From Hypericum androsaemum (lineage: Eukaryota > Streptophyta > Magnoliopsida > Malpighiales > Hypericaceae), in the NCBI GenBank assembly GCA_963995505.1, contig OZ023197.1:603001-667000 (forward strand): a DNA stretch of 64,000 bases, read 5' to 3'. The notes below the pieces were generated by a model, which searched no databases, was not told where the DNA came from, and worked only from the letters and a program-made list of their open reading frames with translations. How positions within the stretch are numbered: the first letter of the stretch is position 1; each line of letters starts with the position of its first letter. This document shows positions 11,413-21,930 of the stretch, piece by piece. The position numbers and the translations under genes were made by a program.

Positions 11413-11677
11413 TGTAATGTACCCGAGGACTTGAGTAAGCATTAGCAAGAGTTTAGGGACTGCTTTGTAATAAGCCACATAAGCCGCCTTATATAGGAAT
11501 ATAAATAGTAGTCAATGTAATTGTAGGGACGATTCGGATATTTTGACAACAATCCTAAAAGAAACAGATCGTTTCTTCCTCTACGTTCTCTTCTCTTTCT
11601 ATCTCAATTCTTTCTTTTCCCCAATTTTCTACCAATTAGGGTTCTTGAATTCTAATCCCTTAATCAGGGACATTACA
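11413..11677 (+). repeat. Right LTR of the gag-only element
   Basis: It matches the left LTR over 265 bp with two substitutions. It ends CATTACA and is followed by the TSD CACAG. Confidence 0.93.
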
Positions 11678-11682
11678 CACAG

Positions 11683-11750
11683 CGGATGGATGCTCTGCGA
11701 CGGCCATCTTCTTCGTCCGTATCCGAAAATTGGATGTAGACAAAGCCCGG
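11683..11750 (-). pseudogene. Possible continuation of the carboxypeptidase relic
   Basis: After the second TSD copy the sequence could correspond to the stretch of the intact SCPL gene after CCAGTG at 13241, with gaps. The match is weak; the position, directly across the insertion, is the main support. After about 11750 the sequence is AT-rich spacer up to the SCPL gene at 12377. Confidence 0.35.
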
Positions 11751-12376
11751 AATTATAGTGGTTTGGTCAATGGTGTTCTTCTTGGCTCTATCTAATTCGT
11801 AGTGTGTTTTTAGGTTTGGTCATTTAGTTGTTATAGTGGTTTAACAATTTAGTGCGTCTTTACATTCGTTATTCAAAATGTAATATCCGACTCGAATTTA
11901 TATTAGTTAATCTAATGTTAATAGAGGTGAACGTAGCCGCCAGGTTTGATTTATTTTTGTTCTTGTTGCTAGATGGTGACAATTTTGTTGATATGTTGAT
12001 AATGTAATTCTAAAAAAAAATTGATAATGTAATAATCATGGCATATGCGACTTTTATTTTGTTGGCTATCGGTGAAGAAACTGAGATTTTTAATGAGCAA
12101 TCAACAATCTCAAGTGTTGTGAATCAATTGAGCTTGAATTCCGTAAAAATGTTACAAATCTCTTTCATACATAAAACTTGATAGTAAACACTGATTGAGT
12201 GTATAGATTAATTTCATAATAATCGAGTGAGTACCATTTATTGAGATTACTATATTGTTTTATTTTTTTGATAAAAAAAAGTCAAAGTTTACAGGGGTGC
12301 CTGTTCACTCTATTTATTTGTATCAATCTCTTACAATCTTATATTCCACACCAACCTTGTCTGAAGTCTGAGTCCA

Positions 12377-13732
12377 TCAACTATCACCACCAAACATCCC
12401 CTTATCCAAGACCCAATCCTCAATCATCACCTGAGAATTAGGCCCCTGGTCGGCAGGAGACATATGGCCAGCACCCCAAATCACCGCATGGCTCAAATTC
12501 GAAGATCTCTGAACGTACCCGGCAAGCCCACCGTTAGCCTCCCAGATCTTCCTCTGAGCCCCAAGAAACATCCCAATCCCACTCCATCTCATTGTCTTAA
12601 CCCAAACCTCAGTTGAAACCACACCATCCCTTAAATCAAACAAACCCTGGAACAACAGAACCTTGCATTCCCCACCCTCTAACAAGTACTCCACCATGTA
12701 CTTGACGCTCTTCATCACGTCCTCGCTCATTGCTTCCGCCACGACGTCGCTGCAATAGTCGAACACGACCGACCCGACGGCCCCCAGCTGCCCTCTCACT
12801 TCATCGGAGTTCAAGAAACCCGCGAAGAGCTGCCACGTCTCCGTGTCGTTAGGCTGCTGCTTCACGTAGTTGTAATAGTACGACCCTGTCATGGACTCCA
12901 ACAAACCAAACACTTGGTTTCTTGCTGCCAATGCACCGGTCCAATTCCCCACCTTAACCAACCTAATCGCCATCTCCTGAACCATCTCCATCTCGGCCCT
13001 TTGCCTCTCGTTGATCAGCCCCAAGAAGTAAGCAGTAGAAGCATGTGTGCTTACTTGTGTAACCGGGTCGGTCAGGCCATTGCCTATAGCTATACCTTTC
13101 AAGTTCACCCTCCTCGAAGCCGGAAGCTTCTTGTTCTTCCTCGCTATGTAGTACCCTATCGCGGGGACGTACTTCCCCGCGTAGCTCTCGCCTGCGATAT
13201 ACACCGGCCGGTCCCTAAACAAAGAAGTGTCCAGCCCAATGAACCCAGTGATCGCTTCGAAGAGGTGCTTCCCTACGGTCCCCTCGTCCCTAGGGATCTC
13301 CTCGGGGCTGGCCGCCACGCTAAACCCTACGCCTATCGGGTTGTCGAAGAAGACGAGGCCGAAGACGCGGTTCCAGGAGGCCTGGTTGGGCTTAAGTTGA
13401 ATGTCGCTTTGGTTGATTCCTTGGGTGGCAAGGAAAGGTCCGAGCTCGAAGAAGTTGCCGATCATGGAGGAGCAACCCGGGCCGCCGCTCAGCCAGATGA
13501 TAAGTGGGGTGTTGGAGAGGGGCAAGGTCGAGGTTTGGGCTTCGTAGAAGGCGTAGAACATGGCTGACGAGTTGGCGATCGGCGTGGCTCGTGGGTTTAT
13601 CGGGAGGTAGCCTGATCTTGTCGGGAGAGCTTCGTCGGGGATACTCGACAAAGCTAGGCCGCGGTGGCAATGGAGGAATCCGATGAGGAAGAGGAGGAAA
13701 GAGGTGAGGGTTTGCTTTGTTTTCGTCTCCAT
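12377..13732 (-). CDS. Serine carboxypeptidase-like protein, SCPL50 type (451 aa, single exon)
   Basis: Secreted or vacuolar peptidase-family S10 protein; members are carboxypeptidases or acyltransferases. The ATG at 13730-13732 opens an uninterrupted frame. An N-terminal hydrophobic segment (about residues 10-27, FLLFLIGFLHC) is a signal peptide. The oxyanion/substrate block LSGGPGCSSMIG is near residue 80. Catalytic Ser is in GESYAGKYVP (about residue 165), Asp in LFDLRDGVVS (about 365) and His in GAGHMSPADQG (about 422), so the triad looks complete. Several N-glycosylation sequons are present (NSSA, NQSD, NWTG, NDTE, NLSH). The long MIGNFFELGPF, IGYYIARK and SVKYMVEY blocks and the intronless structure fit the SCPL50/51 group rather than the multi-exon acyltransferase clades. 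A broken copy lies 3.5 kb away. Substrate unknown. Confidence 0.93.
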   Translation of the reverse strand: METKTKQTLTSFLLFLIGFLHCHRGLALSSIPDEALPTRSGYLPINPRATPIANSSAMFYAFYEAQTSTLPLSNTPLIIWLSGGPGCSSMIGNFFELGPFLATQGINQSDIQLKPNQASWNRVFGLVFFDNPIGVGFSVAASPEEIPRDEGTVGKHLFEAITGFIGLDTSLFRDRPVYIAGESYAGKYVPAIGYYIARKNKKLPASRRVNLKGIAIGNGLTDPVTQVSTHASTAYFLGLINERQRAEMEMVQEMAIRLVKVGNWTGALAARNQVFGLLESMTGSYYYNYVKQQPNDTETWQLFAGFLNSDEVRGQLGAVGSVVFDYCSDVVAEAMSEDVMKSVKYMVEYLLEGGECKVLLFQGLFDLRDGVVSTEVWVKTMRWSGIGMFLGAQRKIWEANGGLAGYVQRSSNLSHAVIWGAGHMSPADQGPNSQVMIEDWVLDKGMFGGDS

Positions 13733-13861
13733 TTTTGTGACCAAGGAGGAGACCTGGGTTTATTGCGTTTGCCTTGCATTATTTGTAGACGAATGTAGGC
13801 GGATGTTTCTATTTGTTTGCTAGTATCGGAGTTTGCAATGTAAATAATTTTTTGAATAAGT

Positions 13862-14925
13862 TAAATTTTATTATTATTATAAGTCAGAAGCAGAACTCGC
13901 AATTTTGTAGTCGTCGGTCTCTTCAAAATTATGGTATGATAAAATTTATTGAAAAAAATCATACCAAGGAATGAATACCATCGATAGTACCACGAGAACA
14001 AAATTCATTTCCAACGCCACGAGAATAAATCCTGTGTTGTTGTTAGACTTAGGACAAAGCTCATATTTATATTGATATGAGCTTCGTCCTAAGTCTATAA
14101 TATAAATACTAAATATGAACTTCCTCCTAAGTCTAAAAAGGCAAGATTTCAAAGATATTGTTCGATTCGAATCAAAATAAACACGATTAGTTAGTTTAGT
14201 TGTGTCATTGTCTCAGTGATATGTACGATTTAATTAAGATGGAATTCAGTGGACCAACATTAGCATGACAAAAAATTATGTTCTGGTAGCATGTAATCAG
14301 TTTATTTGCTGGCCGAGGCAGTGATCTTGTAAGCTAGCGAAATTATTCAATGGGAAGTCGCCAGAAGGGAGAAACAGGTTCATCGACGGTGAATAATAGA
14401 GCTAAACACATATAGGAGTTAGTTCAAGTAATGGAAGACTTACATTCATTTGTAAAAATTTTATGTTCAAAGTTTTCAAATGTAGAAAATATCATCGTGA
14501 AAATTATAGTATAAAAAGTCTGACGATGATCGAAATATCACAAGATAAAAAATACTTTCCATGAATAGATGGTTCATTGAAGAGTCGACTATTTGAATTT
14601 TCCCATAGACTATACATTGAACTACATCTAAATTTCATGGTCACAAGGTGTCAAAGATTTAGATCTGGCGTCAATATGTTTTTTTGTCGTTCGTATATTT
14701 TTTCCAATTGAAATTATTCATATAATATTAGATAAACTATTGCAGATGGTGTATGTTTTATGAAGTTTTTAGTTTCAAAATAAAATTGATGCTTCGATTA
14801 CTCAGGAAAAAATTATGATAAGGAATTTATCGTTTATTTGTTAGGTTCTAGTGGGATGAGATAAACTACCAAGTACAGCTAATTTTATATTAACAATTCT
14901 TATGTGACATGACTCTGATATTAAT
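13862..14925. repeat. Spacer with two blocks repeated near 18.5-19.2 kb
   Basis: The block 13862-14000 (TCTTCAAAATTATGGTATGATAAAATT start) resembles 18465-18605. The block 14708-14925 (GATAAACTATTGCAGATGGTGTATG start) resembles 19030-19230. Order and strand are the same, with clear divergence. Either an old segmental duplication or two dispersed repeats explains this. No gene is evident from 13733 to 15341. Confidence 0.6.
14044..14097. repeat. Near-perfect 23-bp inverted repeat
   Basis: TAGACTTAGGACAAAGCTC continuing to CATAT (14044-14066) is the reverse complement of 14075-14097 with one mismatch, over an 8-base loop. It could be a small MITE core or just a hairpin; no coding context. Confidence 0.75.
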
Positions 14926-15341
14926 CAAAAAATTCCGCCACTATAATATTAAAAATTCATGACGACACAGCAACACACCGAATAATTAAATTTTAAATTA
15001 AATACAATTTTTAAAAAGAGATAAAACTATTAATTTCACATAAAATATTCGTTCTACACTTCTCTTCACTAATTAAAAAAAGGAAAATTACACTGGTGTC
15101 CTTTATGTTTTTTAATCCTAAATTGACAGTTATGCCCTTATAATTAAAAAACAAAAAACAATAGATGACTTCATCTCGTCTCCCATCTCATCTCTGTGTT
15201 ATCTTCCACCGACGGTTGCTTGATGCTATCGGGCTTGGCCAAAAATGACAGCGACAATCGAGTGGGCCACGTCTATAGCCGCCTGCAAGCCAGACGATCG
15301 ACGCAACTTTTACTTTAATATTCTGTGATTTGAATTTTTTT

Positions 15342-16197
15342 CATAGTTTTAAAAAATGTAATCCGACCAGATCGTCTTCACAAACAGCTCGTTTTCATGG
15401 TGAAAAAGGGCTCCGGTCGAACCATCCATTTTTCGGTTCGACCGAGCAGTTTTCAGCCTCGTTCCGACCAAAAAATGCCGGTTCGACCGAAACTTACAAA
15501 ATGGTCTAAACGATAAGGTTGAAATTGGAAATCTAAAACCCTAAAAAAAAATTGACTCCGACTCCAACCCTCTCTCTCGACCCCAGGCGGCGTCCCGCGA
15601 CCTTCGACCTCCCTCGACCGCCCGACCATCGTCGCCGGCGTCGTCTGAAGCTAGCCGGCGTCGACCAACAGGTACGGCGTCGCCTCCCGCTAGCCGGCGT
15701 CGTCTCTTTCATTCTCGCCGATCTCCGCTTCCGCTTCTGGTTCTGCCCAGGTTCGTTTTTTTTGGGTAGCTTAATAGAAGCAACTTTGCAGCAATTGGAT
15801 TCGCAATTAACGAGCTTAATAGATGGACTTTCTGGGTAGCTTGATAGATGGAATTTGGTCTTGTAATTTTGCAGCAATTGGGTTCGCAATTGGGTAACTT
15901 TGAAAGCAACTCAGTTGAGATTGGTTTTTGTTTTGAGGTTGGAAAAAGTAACAGGAGGGGCGTGAAGAGACAAGATAATGGAATTTTAGTTGGATTGTGG
16001 GCCAGAGAAAAAAGGGCTGAAAATGGGCTTTGTTCATGTTTTGTAATAGATGGGCTTTACAACTTATTTATTTTCTTACCAATATACTATATATAAATTT
16101 AAAATATTTTATTAAAATAAAAAATTCCGGTCCGACTAGACGACCCAGAAAATGGACCAAATCCGTATCGTATCAAAATTTGTATTTTAAAACTATG
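15342..16197. mobile_element. Non-autonomous hAT-like DNA transposon
   Basis: The ends are inverted: CATAGTTTTAAAA at 15342 and TTTTAAAACTATG ending at 16197. An 8-bp TSD, ATTTTTTT, flanks it (15334-15341 and 16198-16205), as for hAT elements. The interior has repeated GGTTCGACCGA motifs and a GC-rich block (15560-15700) with no transposase. The low-complexity TSD is a caution. A short piece resembling the right end occurs at 29114-29155, and a related region near 58160-58320. Confidence 0.65.
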
Positions 16198-16205
16198 ATT
16201 TTTTT

Positions 16206-18100
16206 TATACTGTGGTGTTTAAAACACATCAAATTAGTGACTATTGTTTTATATATTTTGACATGTTCGTGACACTGCCTGTCCCTGGCCGCCGTCACAT
16301 GGATATCAAAATACCATTAAATTTTGAAAAAATTCACATTAATATCTTATAATTTTGAATTTTTTTATTTTAATATGTTTTAAATTGTATCAAATAATTC
16401 GGTCGAACAAATATTTTAAAATGCATCAAATAGTTTGGCTTGGGAGTTTCAGACATTTAGAGGATGAGAATTTGATTTGGTTTTTGGGCGTGATAATAGA
16501 TATGAGTCTCTCTTTTGAGTCATATTATTTACAAAATTGTCATTCCAAAATTCTTTGATTTTTATGGCGGGAAAAAGTCTTATCCCCACCAAATGTGCGG
16601 TTTTCATTTGCGCATGATAAGAATGAGCATCTCATTAGACTTCGACCGCTCCCGAAACAAAAGCACTGCATTCGGTGATGACGATCTTGACCAGTTTGGA
16701 TAAAAAATTTCAGATAAAAATCAACTCACATTTCACAAAAAACCATCATTCGCCAAATGAATTCCGGATTTTTTTTCTCTACCGCAGGCTTTACCACTTG
16801 AGCCAAGAACTTACATGGATTTCGGATTTGGCCAGTGACGTCCAAGAAGAAAACATATTCCTTGCGGTTTCCAAGATGTCCATATACTATGATATGGCCG
16901 GCTGATGGTAAATTTCTAGGTTGGGTGGTTTGGTGTGGTGGGTTAATTGAACCTCGTCACAACACTCGCCCTTATTTTTTCCGCCACAGGTCTAGAGAAG
17001 TGAAATTCGATCCATAAATACTTGGAATAGCATGTGTTTAATAATCTATAGCAACTTCTTGGTACCCAATGTTCTATTTTAGCATAGTATCAAGTTGATA
17101 CTTATCGTGACAGTACCATTTACATGATTAAAGGTACTACATTGAGAATCCAGGAACATTTAATGTCACAAAAAGTGACACAAATTCAATAAACATTATG
17201 GTTTTGAATGATGACCACCAATATTGGCATGTCACGTTGGATCATCTGCCAATGAAAAAAATAAAGCATTAAAAGATACGCCAACAAAGCATTCAAGCAA
17301 ACAATTCATCAACCAGATGAGAGTCGAGTACAAATATATTAGCATATTCATTACTTAAAACATAAAAGGCCTTTTTTTTGTGACAATTTCAGCCCATGTG
17401 AAATTTTGAGAATTTACCAACCACCCGCTATCTTGTATGCAAACAAGATTTCAAATTGACCAGACTTGAATTCCATTGATATTTGACAAATGTAACTCGA
17501 ATCTCACCGAAAACCAACAAACATGATGGTTGGGAACAAGAAAGCGATAAAAAATCTTATGGAAAAGAATAAGAAGATCAACTTCCGTGATCAACTAACT
17601 CTCATGAAATTGTCTTTCAAATAACCAAAGAGCTCAAAAGCTAGTGCAAGACAGTCAACAGAACGTCAAACGTGTATAGTAATGTTAATGTGAGAGGAGC
17701 CACTACGAATTCGGAACATAGCATGAAAGCTTCATTGGGTTGGCCATGTCAAACAAGCTAAAAGTGGAAAGAAAAGGAAGCTCAGATATTATTGACGAAA
17801 TAATCTTCTAAAGAGAGCTTGAACATGGCATTGAAACAAACCAAAAGAAAAGGAGACCTTCAGGCAGGTCACTGAATCATCAATCAGACAATGATGTTGC
17901 TGAGCTTGTTCAAAACATCAAACTTTCGTTATTCACTTCCAAACATCGAAAAAGATATGCATCTTCGTTCAAAGAAAAGCATGATAAAACAATCAATTGA
18001 AGAGAGGGGTAAGACAGATTTCAGGGTCTTTCCTAAACATTAGCACCTCCCACCTCCTATTAATTCCCCATAAAGAGTTTTGTGTGATATTTTTTCATTG
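16206..18100. other. AT-rich spacer
   Basis: Only short, unconserved frames are present. I see no gene, tRNA or repeat I can name. Confidence 0.4.
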
Positions 18101-18104
18101 ATGT

Positions 18105-18906
18105 CGCTAGAAGCTAGCGTCAAGGGTAATATAGAAAAACACGCCACCGGCTCACTGTAAGTTCACGAATCAGATACTCACAAGTCTCAGTTGACCATCC
18201 TGCTCATCACAAAATCAACATCCACAATCAGCAGCATTCGTCATTCTTGGAAAAGAAACAGAAGGAAACGAGACCTTACCGGGCCAGCCCTTCTCTTGTT
18301 GTAATGCTCAAGAGCCAATTTCTCCCCCTCTTCTATCCGGGGCCACCATGAACTGCAAGGGCCAGTGGGAGTGAGCACACCAAAGGCTGTCTGTCTTTAG
18401 GGGCAAAAGGCACATAGAAACCCTACAACAGAAAGGAGAATTTTTTTTTGTTTTTGGAACGGTATATTTTATTAATATTATATAGCAAAATAAGCATTCG
18501 CGATTTCGGCCGCCGATCTTTTCAAAACTCTGATGTAGTAAAATTTTTTGGAAAAAAATTACACCAGGAAAAGAGTGCCGGCTATGGCATCACGAAAACA
18601 AAGTTCTTTTCCACCTATTTTAGTACAATTCTAGTCCAAATTAACATCAATAACCACGCATAATAGGATCTTAGTGATCCGCATAATAGGGCTTAGGGAG
18701 TAAGAAATCACCTCCGTCTGGATCTGGATCGCCTATCTGAGGTATATCTGATTTTCCTCTGTGTCAACCTTGTTGAATATATCATCGACCTTGTTCTCGT
18801 CGTAGACGCAAGTATCGTCCTCTTCTTCCTCCGTTTCCTCATCCTTCCGCTTCCTCAACTCCGACTCCTTGGAGACAGAAGAAATCTGTGGATTCGCGCC
18901 AGCCAT
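18105..18906 (-). pseudogene. Relic of a cystatin-like plant gene
   Basis: An ATG at 18906 starts an acidic 46-codon exon (18769-18906) with EEEEDDTCVYDENKVDDIFNK. It ends at AAG followed by GTTGAC. An in-phase second exon (18280-18390) reads TPTGPCSSWWPRIEEGEKLA and LEHYNKRRAGP, then a good donor GTAAGG. The EEGEKLALEHYNKR helix resembles the first helix of cystatin-fold proteins in plants. A third piece at 18105-18151 reads AGGVFFYITLDA, as expected for the cystatin beta sheet, but an in-frame TGA directly precedes it and a TAG follows. I find no continuing exon. It is probably a truncated or dying gene; if expressed it would give an acidic N-terminal fragment. The family call is from motif memory only. 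Confidence 0.45.
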
Positions 18907-20454
18907 GATCAAACCCTAATATTACGCTCGTCAAAGAAAATCCCAAAAAACAGAATAATATATATCTTTTCCTTTCCTTACGGACGACAGCTTCTCGTAA
19001 AGTGAATCAATATCTATGGATGTCATTCATATAATATAAGATAAAGTATTGCAGATGGATGGGGTATGTTTTATGAAGTTGTTAGTTTCAAAATAAAATT
19101 GAGGCTTCGATTACTCAGAAAAAATTATGATAACTTATTTATCATTAATTTGTTAGGCTCTATAGTCGGATGAGACAAAATAATAAGTACAGCTAATTGA
19201 ATTTTAATAATTCTTATCCGACTTGATGACTTTGATAAAAAAAATTTGGTGAAAATGGTTGATGTTTAACCACTCCTTTATTCAAAGAAAAAGTTTATTA
19301 ATTGCATCTGTACCAGTCTAAGGATATTCGTATCTATACTATCATCCTGCATTAGGACGGGGATATAATCCGGTGATGACCTTTGAAGCTCGTGAAATCC
19401 AAATAAAACTAAAACCAAACTCGGATAAACAGTCAGATACCAAATTATCTTCCATAAAATAATAAGCAATCTCTATATATGGATAGGGTCAAGCAGTGGA
19501 TAGGGTCAGAAAGGAAGGAGTTATTCCGGACTTTTTGGAATAAAAGATCAATAATGATTTGTCCCAGACAATAGCATGTCCCAGTTACGATACTAGCAAG
19601 TCTAGTTATTGATAATGGTTATTCATAATGGCCCACGTCTTATGATAACGATATTGCCCCGTTATTTATAACGATATGTCGGCGATTCCTTGTCACGCGC
19701 ACAGACTTTTTTCATTTTTGTTCCTGTATTTAAACTTTTTTGAAAAAAGTCTCCGCATATCCTTCAGTCCAAACGGTTCGGAATGGACTCATTCCCGACC
19801 CAATCTAAGCCCCTAATTGTCGCTATGGGTGATGTTTAGATAACTATTCACAAGCAACAACAGTGAATGCTCTTTAGGTATGCACTAGCCAGACATTTCA
19901 CAGTTATTTGCAAATCTTTTTGCACAATGGTTCGACTGTCGTCTCTATCCCACACTAGATTTAGTCCTCTCCAAATCTCCCACATCCTGCCACTGAAAAT
20001 TTAAAAATTCACGACTCATTTTAAAAAAAACTAACTGATACCTAAATACCATGCACCGACTAACATAAATTAGAATTGCTAAAATTTTTGAAATTTGAAT
20101 AAATTCTATTTATAAAATTAAACAATTCATGACTCTTTAATTTCGCATGAAAGGTTCTTGCTAGCCACTAATTGTAAAGATCCGGTCCCTCCTCGTTATA
20201 ACTTATAATTTAACTCACTCCGTTTGTGGCTGCTTGCCCCACGCGATTACTCTTACAAAACGGACGACCGGGCACTTGTTATGTTTTATTTTCCGCCACA
20301 ACGTCCCTTGGAAAAGACAATCCAGGCCCGCAGACCACCTGTTCGACAAAATGCATCACACATAAATAAAACCCAACCCAACCCAACCCATTAAGTTCAA
20401 ATAGATAGATATCTGCGGGGTTCGAGTTTGCGAGGAATTAACCCAACAAGAAAG
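18907..20454. other. Spacer upstream of the 122-residue gene
   Basis: It contains the 19030-19230 repeat noted with 14708-14925. Just before 20455 there are runs of AACCC and a CATAAATAAA element near 20361 that could serve as TATA and leader. Otherwise no feature is visible. Confidence 0.35.
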
Positions 20455-21700
20455 ATGATGCTCGTAGATGGGTTCAAAGAAATTCTGAAGATCCAAAAGC
20501 TCCGGAGAATCGTGGGCTACACTTGCTTCTACAGCTTCACCGCCCTCGTCAGCTACGCATACACCAGCAACACGTGAGTGAGCCAGCCCCCAAAGTTCGA
20601 GTCTTTTTTGCTTTTCCTTTACTGGGTACCAATTTTTTTAATTATTTTTTGGGGATAATTTGTGTTTTGTAGGACTAGAGCTGGGTATTCAAGAGGCGAC
20701 CAATTCTACGCGTCCTACCCTGCAGGGACCGATCTCTTGACCGATACTACAAAGGTTTTTTCGCGATGATTTCGTGTTTTTGTGATCGAATTTGAAAGGA
20801 CTACTTGTTTGATTTTGAGGTTTTTGGTTGGAATGTGAGTTAGTTATATAAAGCTGCGCTTGGGAACTGCTTTGAATCCGAAGAGATGGGTCCTCTGGAG
20901 TTCTACATTTTGGCTAAGCACTTTGAGCGCCAAGGGAAGTCTCCCTACGCTTATCACGCGGTATGTTCCCCGCCTGCTGATTCTGCCAGCCATGTTTTTT
21001 GTGAAAGTTTGCACGCCTGCTAGTTATGTTGCGACCCCTAGAATCGATCTTAGGAGAGTTCGGTCTCAAAGAGAAGATAATGGGGATATTGTGTGTGTCT
21101 TGCTTTTGTGGTTCTTGTGCTTGATGGCGCGGTAACCTGATCTGATCAATGTTAGCTGTGAAACTTGGATATGAAGTTAGAGTTTGAGCTTTCGAGATTA
21201 CAGAATCAGTTTTCGTGTAAACATCTTAGTACTGGCGTAAGAGGTCTCCTGATGGTAACTTTTAGGAGTTGAACACGTAGAGGAGCTAATAACGTATTAT
21301 TGTCCTGACTCCTGTTGGTTGGAAGATAATTATTTGTCAGTCAGCAGCTTGTGCTCGTGTAGTCGTGGTTAAACTAGCTTTGTTATTTTCTTGTGTTGCT
21401 CACTGTCACTCTTGCTCTGAAGAGTGTTGCAAGATATCAGTCTTGTGGAATGAAGAACTTCTCATAACAGGACTCTTTGTAGATTAGCTTTCAACCACGA
21501 ACATATATGTGTTTAAACCTCGGGAAACTTGATTTTTGATGTTCCATTTAAGTTGACTCTCCATTATCGAGCATGTTTCTAGATGCTGCATAGTTGTTTT
21601 CACCACTTCACGACTTCCAGCTTGAGGATTTGTGCTTGTATCTTTGCAGCAATACATGGCTCATCTTCTTTCTCATGGTGAACTTGATGGAAGCGGGTAA
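20455..21700 (+). CDS. Conserved plant protein of unknown function, 122 aa, four exons
   Basis: Exons 20455-20573, 20673-20754, 20844-20960 and 21650-21700 join in phase to 369 nt, each with GT-AG borders. The protein begins MMLVDGFKEILKIQKLRRIV, then has a hydrophobic stretch (YTCFYSFTALVSYAY, about residues 21-35) that could be one membrane segment. It continues TRAGYSRGDQFYASYPAGTD, LYKAALGNCFESEEMGPLEF, LAKHFERQGKSPYAYHA and ends MAHLLSHGELDGSG-stop. I recognise it as a small plant-conserved protein found in other angiosperms but know no function. A role at an organelle or endomembrane is only inference from the hydrophobic segment. Two ATGs lie in tandem at the start; the first is used here. 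The 3' UTR runs towards about 21900. Confidence 0.85.
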
Positions 21701-21930
21701 AGAATGCTGGATCGATATACTCGGAACGGTCTGCCAAACAAGAAAGCTGAACTCGACTAGCATGAGAGGTTACCGGCTGCAGTTCCCACCTCAACCTTGA
21801 TAGCCGTTGAGTCTTCTCCTGCCCTTGCACTGTGTTTCAGAAAGAGAATATCACCACTTGTATGTAAGCAAAGAAATGCAAGGTTTATGAATATGCTTGG
21901 TATATTGCCCAAGGAACCTGCAATTTTCGC

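Larger units (their letters stand above)
8834..11677 (+). mobile_element. Complete non-autonomous gag-only LTR retrotransposon
   Basis: Terminal repeats at 8834-9098 and 11413-11677 (265 bp each, TG...CA) are flanked by the TSD CACAG at 8829-8833 and 11678-11682. A primer-binding site matching initiator Met-tRNA follows the left LTR at 9099, and a polypurine tract precedes the right LTR. The 2.3-kb interior holds one long gag-like frame and no protease, integrase, reverse transcriptase or RNase H. Comparing the two LTRs I see only two substitutions (C/T near 8942/11521 and C/G near 9006/11585), so the insertion is young. The layout fits the TR-GAG class of plant elements. Relatives lie at 27189-27645 and possibly 33506-35619. 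Confidence 0.93.

Noticed and set aside
12914..13567. 217-codon plus-strand frame
   Set aside because: It is the antisense shadow of the SCPL coding sequence.
15552..15909. Arg-rich frames near 15.7 kb
   Set aside because: They lie inside the hAT-like element, are GC-rich low-complexity sequence and overlap on opposite strands.
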